DNA of 64,000 bases from Caenibacillus caldisaponilyticus (lineage in GTDB: Bacteria > Bacillota > Bacilli > Bacillales > Sporolactobacillaceae). The notes beneath the pieces are model-generated. The model did not search any database. It was not told where the DNA came from and worked only from the letters and a program-made list of their open reading frames with translations. The stretch is taken from NCBI RefSeq assembly GCF_002003465.1, contig NZ_BDDQ01000002.1, forward strand, positions 62,001 to 126,000, in the 5' to 3' direction. Below, in pieces: positions 46,149 through 56,174 of the stretch (positions are counted from its first letter, which is position 1; the number at the start of each line of letters is the position of its first letter). A program made the translations under genes and the position numbers.

Positions 46149-48012
46149 TCATGCATGGTCGATGTCCCCGTCCGAATCGCCTCGTTCTTCGTTACGTCCG
46201 CCCCGATTCCGCAACCATTTTGCTCCTTCCCGATTCATCATGCGTATATGGCGAAGGGCGCGCATCATTTCCAACGTGATGCCATGATGAAAAAAGACGA
46301 GATCGCCGCCCGGATCGCGCGCGTCGCGGCCGACGCGTCCGCCGATTTGGACGAGCGCCCGTTCATCAAATATAGGCGCATCGGCTCCGTAGACGGCGAC
46401 ATCGCTAAACGGAACGGTCACTCCCCTCTCCAAAATCGTCGTCGTGGCGAGCACGGGAATCTCGCCATTTCGAAAAGCTTCCACCTTCTCATGCCGCTGC
46501 GGATCTTCCGCATGGACGCCTTCAATGGCGGCGCTTACCGTTTTTTTCAAAAGCGGCACGAGAGACTCCAGCGCGGCGATTTCCGGAACGAAAATGAAGC
46601 CGGGACGCCCGCGGGCGATCCTTTCCGCCGCCCAGCGCGCCAGTTTTTCCGGCATTCTCCTTTTGTCGAGTTGTTTTTTCCAATCGCCGATCCATACAAA
46701 TCGGGGTTCGGGAAGCGGCTTTCCGTGGTAGCGGAGCGGCAGGCGATAACCCTTTAATTCGCCGTTTAAGAAGCGGCGCTTCAGGCGGCCGTCCGGCGTT
46801 GCGGAAAGATAAACGTGCACCGCGCCGTCTTTTCCAGCAAACCTCAACGCATGCGCGAACATCGGATTGGCGTGAAACGGAAAAGCGTCGACCTCGTCGA
46901 TGAAAAAAAATGTCAAAGCGGCGGTAAAAACGGAGCAATTGGTGCGTGGTCGAGAGGATGAGCGGCACGTCGGCGTAAGCATCCGGGCTGCCGCCATAGA
47001 GCGTGACCGCGGCCGCATCGCTGAAAACGCGCTTCAGGCGTTTCTCCAGCTCGAGGATCACGTCCGTGCGCGGAGCGACGACGCCGACACGGAGGCCGCT
47101 TCGGAGCGCGAAGGCAATGGCTTCATAGAGCATTTCCGTTTTCCCGGCGCCGCACACCGCCCATATCAGAAAATCTTCGCGCATGCGGACCGCCTCGAGC
47201 AAGGCGGCGGAAGCCTGCTGTTGAAGATCGGACAGCCGCCCGTCCCAACGAATCTTGAGCGACCGCGGGGCATCTAGCGCCGGGGGAGGTCCGCTCCACG
47301 TCAATAATTCGGAACACGCCTTGATGACGCCCATTGAAAGGCACGCCCGACAATAATGACAGTGTTGGCCGCAACGGGCGCAACGGTATACGCCGAATTG
47401 CGCTTCATCGCGGTTTCCACAGCGCCGGCACCTTAGGTTACCCGCAACGAGCTCGATGCCGCGGTCGACCTGAATGTAACCGTGCTGAATATGGCGACGG
47501 ATCATCGCTTCGGGAAACTCCCGGCATTCCTCAAATAACAATCGTCGGCCCCATAAAAAGCGCTGCAACGCCCGGTCAAACGGAAGTTCAGGCCCGGCAG
47601 CAAGCACATGGGGCTTGGACGGGCTTGAAGTGATCGCATCGGATCCGGGGAGGTTCGAGTGGCGCCATGCCGATGTCCGTTGATTGGATGCCGCCCGAAC
47701 GGCGGACGGTGCTGAAGAGGGAAGGAAGCGGGACTCTGAGCCGATCGGCGGCGGCAAAACCGCACCACTAGACACGTCTTCAGAAGCCGCAGGGTCTGTC
47801 ATCATGGAATGCTTTGTGACGTTCGCAGGATGTGTGGGGAGAAGCGGCGGGGAGGTCTTTGGGAGATTTTCTTCGCGATTTTCGTGGGAAAGCACGGAAG
47901 ACGGCGGGGAAGGACTTTCGAAATGCAGGGAATGATCGGGGCGGGCCACTGAAGCCGCGTCGAGGCGCTTTGGCCCGCGGGCCGGCCGGAGGCCGAACCA
48001 CCTCCGACCCAT
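46149..48012 (-). pseudogene. comFA: ComFA, DNA-uptake helicase, frameshifted
   Basis: The DEAD-box ATPase of competence. Zinc-finger cysteines (CRRCGN, CARCGQHCHYCRAC), Walker A VCGAGKTEM, DEVDAFPF box, SATP and QIGGRVGR are all present, but the first part and the part from DEVD on lie in different frames. The break is in an eight-A run (plus strand 46903-46910); with seven A the protein reads FDIFFIDEVDAF and runs to about 620 residues. The ATG at 48012 shares a base with the degV stop. About 135 low-complexity N-terminal residues exceed the usual 460. As sequenced, translation ends early and the helicase is lost. Confidence 0.88.
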
Positions 48013-48875
48013 CAGACAGCCGATCCTTTCACGTACCAAGTGATCGCTATCGTCCCTTCACCGACATGCGTCCCGACCACCGGGCCGATATCGCTCGTAT
48101 CGACTTCGACATTCGGGTATTTCTGCCGAATCTCTTCCGCGAGCGGTTCCGCCTCCTCCCGGCGGTTGGCCGTGATGACCGAAGCGCGGATCGGTTGCCC
48201 CGTCGCGGCGTCCGCCTCAAAAAGCTCCTTAATGCGTTCCAGCGCCCGCCGTTTGGTGCGCACCTTTTCAAAAGGCACGAGTTTGGTGTCTTTAAAAGTC
48301 AATATCGGTTTCATTTTTAACAAACTCCCGATCAGCGCCTGGGCGCCGGTCAATCGTCCGCCGCGGTGCAAATGATTCAAATCGTCAACCATAAAATAAG
48401 CTTTGACGCCGCGTTCGCGCATCGCTTCGAGATGCCGGACAATCTCGTCAACCGTGCGGCCTTCCTCAATCAGCCGTCCCGCTTCCAAAACATAGTAACC
48501 TTCAGGCAGCGCGGCGATTTGCGAGTCAAAGAGGTGAATCCGGATGCCTTCTACAGCCTGACTCGCGGTAGCCGCCGTCTGATGCGTACCGCTCAAGCTC
48601 GCGGACATCGTAATCACAATGGCGTCTTCATAACCTTCATCCGCGAGTTTTTCATAAAGCGATATGAATTCACCGATCGCGGGTTGTGACGTCGTCGGCA
48701 GCACTTCGGCTGTCCGGACTTTCTCATAAAAAGCCGATGCGTCCAAATCGATGCCTTCTTTATACGCCTCATCACCGAAAATAACGCTCAGGGGAACGAT
48801 ATGCACGTTGTATTTTTCAATCGCTTCCCGCGGAAGATAAGACACGCTATCCGTCACTAAAGCAATTTTTGCCAT
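48012..48875 (-). CDS. degV: DegV-family fatty-acid-binding protein
   Basis: A 287-residue DegV (YviA) protein, which in studied members binds a long-chain fatty acid. Family blocks: ALVTDSVSYLPREAIEKYNVHIVPLSVIFGDE (key LVTDS near 5-9), ITMSASLSGTHQTA near 95-108 and ADDLNHLHRGGRL-like MVDDLNHLHRGGRLTGAQAL near 157-176. An AGGAGGAAAA site precedes the ATG. It lies immediately upstream of comFA with a TGATG junction, as in B. subtilis gene order. Confidence 0.94.
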   Translation of the reverse strand: MAKIALVTDSVSYLPREAIEKYNVHIVPLSVIFGDEAYKEGIDLDASAFYEKVRTAEVLPTTSQPAIGEFISLYEKLADEGYEDAIVITMSASLSGTHQTAATASQAVEGIRIHLFDSQIAALPEGYYVLEAGRLIEEGRTVDEIVRHLEAMRERGVKAYFMVDDLNHLHRGGRLTGAQALIGSLLKMKPILTFKDTKLVPFEKVRTKRRALERIKELFEADAATGQPIRASVITANRREEAEPLAEEIRQKYPNVEVDTSDIGPVVGTHVGEGTIAITWYVKGSAV

Positions 48876-48973
48876 TTTTCCTCCTCCACTGACTTATCGG
48901 TTTTCTTTCACACAAGTTTTTTCTTCATTTTACCTGAACCGAGACGGCGTTTCATCTTTTTTATGGAAACGGC

Positions 48974-49036
48974 GAGGAATTCAACGAAAGCGAAGAGGAA
49001 TTCAATGAAAGCGACGAGGAATTCAACGAAAACCGA
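48974..49036. repeat. three 21-base tandem repeats
   Basis: Three near-identical units begin GAGGAATTCAACGAAAGCGA at 48974, 48995 and 49016. They differ at one to four positions. They lie in the degV upstream region. No clear protein gene covers them; a ~40-codon frame from ATG 48963 reads through but has no ribosome site. Confidence 0.75.
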
Positions 49037-49137
49037 GGTGTATCCAATAAATTTAAATTTTCAACCTATTTTAGCCGTCGAATAAGCGTTGCGCCATGGT
49101 GCAATTTATATTTTCATCCCCCTCTCACAGCTATCTT

Positions 49138-50102
49138 TCATTCATCAAGCGGCAGCAAATATTTTCTTCCCTTCGTCTTTCCGGTATGAGGTAAATTCAT
49201 GGTCATCAGGATGTGATGAGCGGAGGCGCTCGACTGAATCTGCAAAAACTCTTTCAACTGTTGATTGGTGATTTCCGGTTGAAGTAGCAAAACGTAATCC
49301 TTTAAAGCGGCGATATGCGCGTCTTTCGAAGAAAACAAACACGTTGGACAAACCCAAATTCCTTGTCTTCTTTTCATCGGCAGTGAGCGACAGTTCGGGC
49401 AGTGAACCCCCATTAACAGATCAGACTTCGCAATTTGATAACGCGCCAAAACGTCCACCTTTTGTGGCGTGTGGTGCTTAAGCAATCGTTTTCCCAGCTT
49501 TCGCAGCTCTTCGCTGGTCAGTTTTTTGTCCTTATATAACTTCCTTAATGACTCGATTTTCTCTAACAAATTGGCGTTGCGGACAATCTTATCCAATGAA
49601 GAAGGGTGGTCGGAGATCGTTTTGATAATCGTCTGGGGGTTGGTGATGACGACGATCGCTTCGACAGGTGCCTGGGGCATTTATTCATTTTCAACCATCT
49701 GTTAAATTGCATCTGCTGGTGCCGCACTTGCGCCAGTGGATCCGGAAATGCCTCCACGGCTGTATCCTGCACACGGATGAATTGTTGATGCTTTTCATCA
49801 AAAATGACCGCTCCGGAGAAATTTTTAACCTCAGCGATGAGAAAGAAAAACGGGGAAAGGATCAACACATCAAGCTGAAAAAAATGTTTTCGATCCGAAA
49901 GCCTAACGTCGTGGAAAACGAGATATTCTTCGGACAAAAAGCTGAAAAAGTAATCCAATGACTGCTCACCGCGATAGCCGGTCAAGCTCTTAGCATAATC
50001 GCTTTCGATCTCTTGACGTTTGGGATGATCACGTGGCAGTCGCCGCAATAACGCCTCCAATTTCTTGACTTTATTCGGCATAACCAGCTCTTTTACAATC
50101 AC
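49138..50102 (-). pseudogene. NERD-domain protein with zinc ribbon, frameshifted
   Basis: A nuclease-related-domain (NERD) protein. The N-terminal frame carries GYRGEQSLDYFFSFL and the NERD core (DVLILSPFFFLIAEVKNFSGAV, Asp/Glu/Lys catalytic-like pattern near residues 77-98). The C-terminal frame carries a helical part and a zinc ribbon CPNCRSLPM...CPTC. One missing C in CCCC (plus strand GGGG at 49674-49677) separates them; restoring it links NKC to PQAPVEAIVV and gives about 321 residues. The GTG at 50102 follows AAGGAAG. NERD is predicted to process DNA or RNA but is little studied. Confidence 0.78.
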
Positions 50103-50668
50103 ATGTAATCACTTCCTTTATCAAGTGGATAAAAACAGTTGAGGGAAAGTGATGCAGAAACGCACATTGGAAATCTGAAATTTCTCCGGGGAACATCGCG
50201 CATGAAGAAAAAATGCGGAGGACACGTCAAAAGGGTTGGTGGGCCGAAAACGCGAGAACATCTGCTCATTGTTTTGAAAGGTGGTAACTTACAACATTTA
50301 AGAACTTCGCTGCAAACGAGGGCAATTCCTGCCAAGAGCAACGTTTAAGCAAAAAAATCGGTCCGGCTTTCATTCAAACGGATCATTCAATGGAACATCG
50401 TCTTGAATGCAATATAATGACTCGGTATTTAACAAGAAATTGAGGTATCATGCAATGAAAATCAGCAGCAATTCAATGGATCAAGGTAATCATCCATTCT
50501 ATATTGCGCCTTCAGATTATAAAGCTAGAAATGGGAGCCGGCACTCGGACGGCGCCGGCTCCTTTCGCTTTTATCCTCATCCTCTATCAAAGTAAATCCA
50601 TCGGTTCCATTTTTATTCAACCCTTATTATCATAGAAGGCGGTTTGAAAAATCGGATCAAGCCCGTTT
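50103..50668. other. intergenic, possible small RNA
   Basis: No protein gene supported. Contains a TATAAT at 50411-50416 and a strong hairpin at 50533-50575, both readable on the plus strand and about 150 bases apart, which might define a short transcript. Confidence 0.4.
50533..50575 (+). terminator. GC-rich hairpin terminator
   Basis: GGAGCCGGC (50534-50542) pairs with GCCGGCTCC (50554-50562), followed on the plus strand by TTTCGCTTTTATCC. The minus-strand tail is poorer in T, but the same hairpin could also catch transcripts of the CheX gene, which ends about 95 bases away. Confidence 0.6.
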
Positions 50669-51127
50669 TTATCGATCCAACAAAAGCGATAATGTAATCG
50701 CGCGTCCGTCCTCAAAGCGGATATCCAATTCAATGGCCTTGTCAAAGCCGGTGATCGTCGAATGTCCCTCAATGATGGACGGAGCCGTAATATCGATAAA
50801 ATGGCCTTTCTCGGCGACGTGTGTGGAAATGCCGCCGGCGATCATATTGCCAAGCTCTCCGGAAAATGATTTCAACATTTCCCCTTCAAGCGGCATGCCG
50901 TAAAGCGCTTGGCCGATATATGAAAAGTCTTTATCCTCGCCGATCATGAGCAATTTGCCTTTAATATGGCCGGTAAATCCGATGAGGACGCCAAATCGGA
51001 TCATCAGCGGCTCGGTGACCAAACTTGGCGAGGAAACCGTAGGGGATAGAGGAATGACCGTTTTAATGGATTTTAATGTACCGTTGAGCAAGTCCGTAAT
51101 TCTCTGGTTTTCCGTTTTGATCGCCAT
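50669..51127 (-). CDS. cheX: CheX-like chemotaxis phosphatase
   Basis: A 152-residue CheC/CheX/FliY-family protein. The phosphatase motif ExxN is present in SGELGNMIAGG (Glu 91, Asn 94); CheX members have a single such helix and act on phosphorylated CheY as dimers. A GGGGAGAA site lies before the ATG. It sits beside the DegU-like regulators rather than in a che operon, so its partner could be CheY elsewhere or, speculatively, a local receiver domain. Confidence 0.8.
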   Translation of the reverse strand: MAIKTENQRITDLLNGTLKSIKTVIPLSPTVSSPSLVTEPLMIRFGVLIGFTGHIKGKLLMIGEDKDFSYIGQALYGMPLEGEMLKSFSGELGNMIAGGISTHVAEKGHFIDITAPSIIEGHSTITGFDKAIELDIRFEDGRAITLSLLLDR

Positions 51128-51918
51128 GGCAGCATTCTCCCCACTTCCTGTTTGTTGTTTTTCAATCGTCTCTTTTTTGGCGCCTGCCCACCACGTTTAT
51201 GAGATCGTGGAAGGCTTCGGCAAATGCGCACCCATCTAAATGTTCACATAGACACCGATTCCGTGCAAATGACAAATTCGCAAGATTTTCTCTTTTATAT
51301 CGACGCATAAGGCCCCCCTTTTCACCTAAATCGTGCATTTGCCTTGAAGGCTAAGGATTTGGGAGCATGAGAACAGCATCGTGATGGTTTTTATGTATGC
51401 GAAATCTTTGGGCCCTTTTATTTCTTATACGTCTAAAAAATAGACTCTATCTTTGGCTGAAACAGAGATGACAGCCGACACGTTTTGACACAAAAATATC
51501 TTTTTCGCTTATCTCATATATCGACTCGACATATGATCAAATTTAGGTGTGGCGCCGACCTTTGATTTGCACGATTCAAGGCTGTACCAAACGATGAATA
51601 GAACGACTGCCGTCTTCGGAATCATGCCGGTTTTATACGATTGATCACCCTTCACCAATCTCACCGCCGACTGTCTATTTATGTTTGACAGCGATGGCTG
51701 CGTCAATCAACTCCCATAACACGAGCGATGTTTAAATTTGGTAACGAACGTTAGGTCGGTTACGTCCAGTCCGCGCTCTCCGCTAATGGGGCAATATCTT
51801 CCCGAAAGCAGGGAAATGGCAACGGTTAGTCCTAAGGTCCAGTTGACGAAATCCACGGCAGGCAACGATCCTTTTCCATGGCGGACAATGACTGACTGCT
51901 TGCCTTCACAGCCTATGG
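51128..51918. other. 790-base gene-poor region
   Basis: Between the CheX-like gene and the DegU-like regulator. Short frames on both strands (for example minus 51707-51937) remain open but have no ribosome sites and no family I recognise; they may be remnants of a decayed gene or mobile element. The minus-strand part near 51128-51250 should carry the cheX promoter. Confidence 0.4.
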
Positions 51919-52650
51919 CTAAGTCTTCAGCAGCCAACCTTTTTTAAAGGCCAAGGCAATCAGCTGCGTGCGGCTCTCCGTGCCCGTTTTCTTCAACATG
52001 TGGCTGATGTGGTTCTTTAATGTGGACTCGGAAATAAAAAGGGTTTTGCACATTTCAGCCGTCGACATCCCGCTCACCAAGGCTTGGAAAATTTCCAATT
52101 CCCTTTTCGAAAACACCTTTCGAACGGCTCTCATATCCATTAAAATCGTTCCCAATGAGATGAGGTCGTTTGCGTAAAGCTGGCGGATTTCCCGCAAAAG
52201 ATGCCCCTGGTATCGAGCATCCAAAAATACCCCGTATTTTTTGATCATAGTGAGCGCCACGTTGAGTTTTTCGGGCAATTCGGCCTTAGACAAAAACCCG
52301 GAAGCGCCGAGTTTGATGACGCGGGAAACAAACCGCGGATCTTCATTGTAAGACAAAACCAATACGCGAAGGCCGGGCGTATATTCAATGATTTTTTTCA
52401 GATTTTCCTCCCAGCGATGGTCCTGGAAGAATCCATCCGCACCAAAAATCAATAAATCCATCGAATGATGTTTCATATAGACGATTAATTGAATGAACGA
52501 ATCCGTTGTGAACTCCAAAGATAAATCCGGGGATCTTTGGACGGCGGACCGAATGGTTTCCAGATCTTCCCGATTTCCATCGATGAGCGCCGCCCGCAAT
52601 ACCAACGAACCTCTTGACTTCTGATTGGTTCTATAAAACACCATACTCAA
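51919..52650 (-). CDS. DegU-like response regulator with degenerate receiver
   Basis: A 243-residue NarL/LuxR-type regulator. The receiver (about 18-140) lacks the phospho-acceptor: DLLIFG stands where DegU has DVVLMD, so Gly 70 replaces Asp, and the acidic pair is reduced (LIDGN). The lysine of FLSK is kept. The C-terminal HTH (FSKRELEIFQALVSGMSTAEMCKTLFISESTLKNHISHMLKK, key residues 181-222) is intact and ends KKGWL, like DegU's KNGWV. TTG start with GGGGGGAG eight bases upstream; ATG 52644 is an alternative. Probably phosphorylation-independent or a diverged DegU duplicate. Confidence 0.85.
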   Translation of the reverse strand: MSMVFYRTNQKSRGSLVLRAALIDGNREDLETIRSAVQRSPDLSLEFTTDSFIQLIVYMKHHSMDLLIFGADGFFQDHRWEENLKKIIEYTPGLRVLVLSYNEDPRFVSRVIKLGASGFLSKAELPEKLNVALTMIKKYGVFLDARYQGHLLREIRQLYANDLISLGTILMDMRAVRKVFSKRELEIFQALVSGMSTAEMCKTLFISESTLKNHISHMLKKTGTESRTQLIALAFKKGWLLKT

Positions 52651-53801
52651 TTAATCGTCTCCCCCCTGCATCACCAAAGACCGACCGTCTGATAAACAGT
52701 TTTACTGTACCGCTTAGGTCTTTAGTAATCAATCGTCTCCCGCAAATTAAAGACTTTTTTACCAATAAAACTAAACCAAGTGCCTACTACTTTTTTACCG
52801 TTTTCCCTCTTTATCGACTTATTTCACTAATATTCGACACGGTTTTTCGACAACCTTTCCCATTTGGATCGAAAGCTCGAAAAAAGTTCGGACGCTGTTT
52901 CGATCGGCCGCTCCGGCCTTGACGCTGGCATGACATGGCGCCGGTAAAGTCCGGAAAATATCGCCTAAGAGCAAAGCCTTTGAAACGATGAAACCGCCAC
53001 ATGATCTGAAATCCGATGCCACCGGACACAACAAAAAGAGCACGGTTGAAGGCCGCGACCCCGTTTACGGCGATCACCCCAGCTGTGCACCACCGCCCGT
53101 CACAGACATGAAACAAGCTCCCTTGACGGAGTGAGGTTGCTGTCCACCCCGCCGGCACGTCCCCAATTCCCCAGGATTGGATCAACGCGCGGATGCGCTG
53201 TCTCGAACGTTCCTACCCGTTCGTTAGGGGCTCTTGATTTGCGCCCGACACGTCAACGCAAACATGCTCTATAAAAGAAGTGTCAGTTATCCCCGACACC
53301 TTACAGATCAGCGATTCTGCTCGTGTCGGTCACACATTCTCTGGAAAAAAGTGATTCTCCGATATCAACGCGACGACACATGCACTATAAAACGGTTTTC
53401 TTGATGATTGCTCTTGCCCCTTACCATTATCCGGAATATAAAGCCATTCGCCTACTTGCCATGGACATGCCGATCTGCTGAAAAAGACGCCATAAAAAAC
53501 TCCGTTGCTATCCCCTCGAATCCGTGTACAGCATCTCTACCAGCAGGTCAGTGGAGAAACGCACACCAAAGGGGAACGAACGGAGCGATTGAGGGATAAA
53601 GCATTCACACATTCTCTTTTGTCATCCTTACGGAGGGAGATCGGGTATTTTTCCAACTGCTTCCCGAAAACCGCTCGTGGACGGTCACGGCCGCAGCGCG
53701 AGACGCTCGGCCCTCGGTAAAGCCTGTTCGGTAGATGATCGGAGGATTAATACAAAAAAAAGCTTGCCCTCCGAGAGAGCCAAGCTTGCCAAAAAGCGGG
53801 A
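52651..53801. other. 1.15-kb gene-free region between two DegU-type genes
   Basis: No gene supported. It holds a 15-base direct repeat with one mismatch (52649-52663 and 52727-52741), an AT-rich tract at 52720-52830 that probably carries the promoter for the DegU-like gene, and the degU terminator at its right end. Frames within 52811-53185 are open but unrecognised. Confidence 0.45.
53754..53790 (-). terminator. degS-degU terminator
   Basis: Minus strand: AGCTTG...CAAGCT stem with an inner CTC/GAG pairing, followed by eight T residues (complement of 53754-53761). It starts about 12 bases past the degU stop. Confidence 0.88.
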
Positions 53802-54503
53802 TCAGCCTACGCGCACCCAGCCGTTTTTTATGGCTTCCACAACCGCTTGCGTCCGGTCTTCGACATTCATTTTTTGCAGGATGTTGCTCACGTGGTTTTT
53901 CACCGTTTTTTCGCTGATGTAAAGCGCATCGCCGATCGCCCGATTGCTTTTGCCATCGGTCATCAATTGCAGCACTTCGCACTCCCGTCTCGTTAAAATA
54001 TGCAGCGGCTTGCGGTATTCCACGTCTCGGAATCCCGATGACACTTGTTTGTTGCCGTTCGTCGCAAGGCGTCGGTATTCCTTGATGAGATTATGCGTGA
54101 CCTTCGGATGGATGTATGCGCCTCCTTCGGCGACGACTTTCACGGCCTCGACGAGCGAATCCGCGTCCATCTCTTTCAGCAAATATCCCAAAGCACCGGT
54201 CTTCAACGCGTGCGTGACGTAGTTTTCATCATCATGGATGGATAAAATGATGACTTTCACATCGGGATAGCGGTTGATCAGGCGGCGGGTCGCTTCGACG
54301 CCGTTTAGCCCCGGCATGTTGATATCCATCAGCACGACATCCGGCTTCGCTTCCGTCACGATATTTTCCGCGTCGAGCCCGTCATCGGCTTCCGCGACCA
54401 CTTCAAAATAATCCTCCATTTCGAGGATGCGTTTAACCCCTTCTCGGAATAGCCGGTGATCGTCAATGATGGCAATCTTCGTCGTCATTTGTCGGATGTT
54501 CAT
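53802..54503 (-). CDS. degU: two-component response regulator DegU
   Basis: A 233-residue NarL-type regulator of degradative enzymes, competence, biofilm and motility. Receiver: acidic pair in [13 protein letters not shown], phospho-acceptor in DVVLMD (Asp 60), Lys in YLLKEMD. Output [46 protein letters not shown] (key [21 protein letters not shown]). The ATG shares ATGA with the degS stop, with AGGAGG ten bases upstream. It should act on flagellar and competence genes found in this same window. Confidence 0.97.
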   Translation of the reverse strand: MNIRQMTTKIAIIDDHRLFREGVKRILEMEDYFEVVAEADDGLDAENIVTEAKPDVVLMDINMPGLNGVEATRRLINRYPDVKVIILSIHDDENYVTHALKTGALGYLLKEMDADSLVEAVKVVAEGGAYIHPKVTHNLIKEYRRLATNGNKQVSSGFRDVEYRKPLHILTRRECEVLQLMTDGKSNRAIGDALYISEKTVKNHVSNILQKMNVEDRTQAVVEAIKNGWVRVG

Positions 54504-55672
54504 CGAACACCATCCTCCTCAAGAATCGGAATTTGGATCAAGATGGTTGTCCCTTTGTTAGGCGCTGAACGAATGTCCATTTTTCCTTCCAAAACTTCCG
54601 TGCGCTCCTTCATTCCGATCAATCCAAAGGTGTTTTCCGGAATATGGTTGGGATCAAAACCGATGCCGTCATCCCGAATCAATAAGATGACCGCTTTCAG
54701 GCGAAATTCGATGACCACATCCACTTGTTTCGGCTTGGCGTGCTTGCAAGCGTTTTGCACCGCTTCCTGAACGAGGCGAAACAGCGCCGCTTCCATTTTC
54801 CCCGGCAGGCGTTTTTCTTCCCCCAACCGGCGAAACTCAACGCGAATACCGGGATATTGTTCTTCGATCCGCCGCAAATATTTCTCCAACGTCGGCACCA
54901 AGCCGAGATCATCCAAGGACATGGGGCGCAGATCATAAATGATGCGGCGAACCTCATAAAGCGCGGATCGGATCATTTCCCTAAACTTAGAAATTTCTTT
55001 GGCCGATGCTTCCGGACCTTGATCCCGATAAACGCGCTCTACGATTTCAGAACTGAGCAAAACATGAGCCAAAACCTGAGCCGGACCATCATGGATTTCG
55101 CGCGAGAGGCGGCGCCGCTCTTCTTCTTGAGCTTCGATGATTTTCAGCCCGAAAGCTTGTTTCTGCTGTGCGTCCTCGATGAGTTCCCCCATCTTTTTTA
55201 AATCCCCGTTTAAATAATTGAGCACGACCGATGTTTGCGCAGCCAGCTTATCGGCTCTTTCCACCGTTTCCTTTAAACCTTTCAAACGGCGTTCGAGTTC
55301 ATCGCGACGCTCCCGCAATTGCTTCTCTTTTTGGGCAACGATCGAGAGCTCCACTTGGATTTCATTGGCCTTTTCGTAAGCTGTTCGGATGGTTTCCTCG
55401 CTGTATTTTTGAAAATGTTTGCTGACTTCGGCAAGCCGAGATCGTGCCAATCTCGCCCGCTCTTCCAGCCGGTCATGGAGATGAATGGTTTCCGCCACTC
55501 TAAATTTTATGTCCGCCAATTCCCGCGATAATTCTTCGTATTCAGTGCGAGCCCGTTCGCCAATTTCAAAAATCTCCCTTTTGCTGCTGGATACGGTTTC
55601 AATCATTGTATTTAAGATGGTATACAAGCGTTTCACGTCCAATTTTGCGCGTTCGGGATTGGAAATCATCAT
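54500..55672 (-). CDS. degS: sensor histidine kinase DegS
   Basis: A 390-residue cytoplasmic sensor kinase with no membrane segment. Residues 1-180 are a sensor region with long coiled coils; the HisKA_3 dimerisation domain carries the phosphorylated His 194 in [14 protein letters not shown]; the HATPase domain shows [17 protein letters not shown] and RDDGIGFD. The ATG follows GGGGGAA. It phosphorylates DegU, encoded immediately downstream. The promoter at 55849 is clear. Confidence 0.97.
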   Translation of the reverse strand: MMISNPERAKLDVKRLYTILNTMIETVSSSKREIFEIGERARTEYEELSRELADIKFRVAETIHLHDRLEERARLARSRLAEVSKHFQKYSEETIRTAYEKANEIQVELSIVAQKEKQLRERRDELERRLKGLKETVERADKLAAQTSVVLNYLNGDLKKMGELIEDAQQKQAFGLKIIEAQEEERRRLSREIHDGPAQVLAHVLLSSEIVERVYRDQGPEASAKEISKFREMIRSALYEVRRIIYDLRPMSLDDLGLVPTLEKYLRRIEEQYPGIRVEFRRLGEEKRLPGKMEAALFRLVQEAVQNACKHAKPKQVDVVIEFRLKAVILLIRDDGIGFDPNHIPENTFGLIGMKERTEVLEGKMDIRSAPNKGTTILIQIPILEEDGVR

Positions 55673-56174
55673 AATTCCCCCAATTACAATTTACAAAAAC
55701 GGCGACGGTCGGACTAGTTCCTCCATACCTATTTCTGAATAGGACTTCATCTCTAATTAATCGGGCGAAACCGAACTTCCCCACCTTGCTGCCGGCCCTG
55801 TCTGGTCGGCTACAAGTCCGGCCGGAGGCGACACTTTTATTGTATATGATTATACAACCCATTCGCGTAATTTTTAACCTGTGTTGCGGAAATAAACCTG
55901 CACGGGATAAATTTTCCTGGCTCGTATAAGGCAAAATCCTTCGCAGAAAAAACGCAAAAACGTTTTGGACAAGAATAAGTCGTTAATACATAAGCCCGCT
56001 CAACAAAGCATCTTTATGTGACGCATCCTTATCGCTTGACTAATAGGAACCGGCTTCCCCTTTTTTCAACGATTTTTCATAAATCCTGTTCAAAATAGGT
56101 GTGCTATGGGACAGGATCGTTCGCAAAAAAATTGAAAGTCGCTTCTATTCGACGTATGATGAAAGGAGATGCAT
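55673..56174. other. divergent region degS / yigZ
   Basis: No gene. Holds the degS promoter (55849-55877) on the minus strand, giving degS a leader of about 170 bases, and on the plus strand the yigZ promoter, which I cannot place precisely. Confidence 0.55.
55849..55877 (-). promoter_or_regulatory. sigma-A promoter of degS-degU
   Basis: Minus strand: TTAAAA (55872-55877), 17-base spacer, TATAAT (55849-55854). The -10 box is perfect and spacing optimal; the -35 box matches four of six bases. Confidence 0.75.

Noticed and set aside
48974-49036. Tandem repeats considered as a CRISPR array
   Set aside because: Units abut directly with no unique spacers, and no cas genes are present.
51707-51937. 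Short frames that look like remnants of a transposase or other gene
   Set aside because: No motif, catalytic residue or terminal repeat could be identified; left as unassigned sequence.
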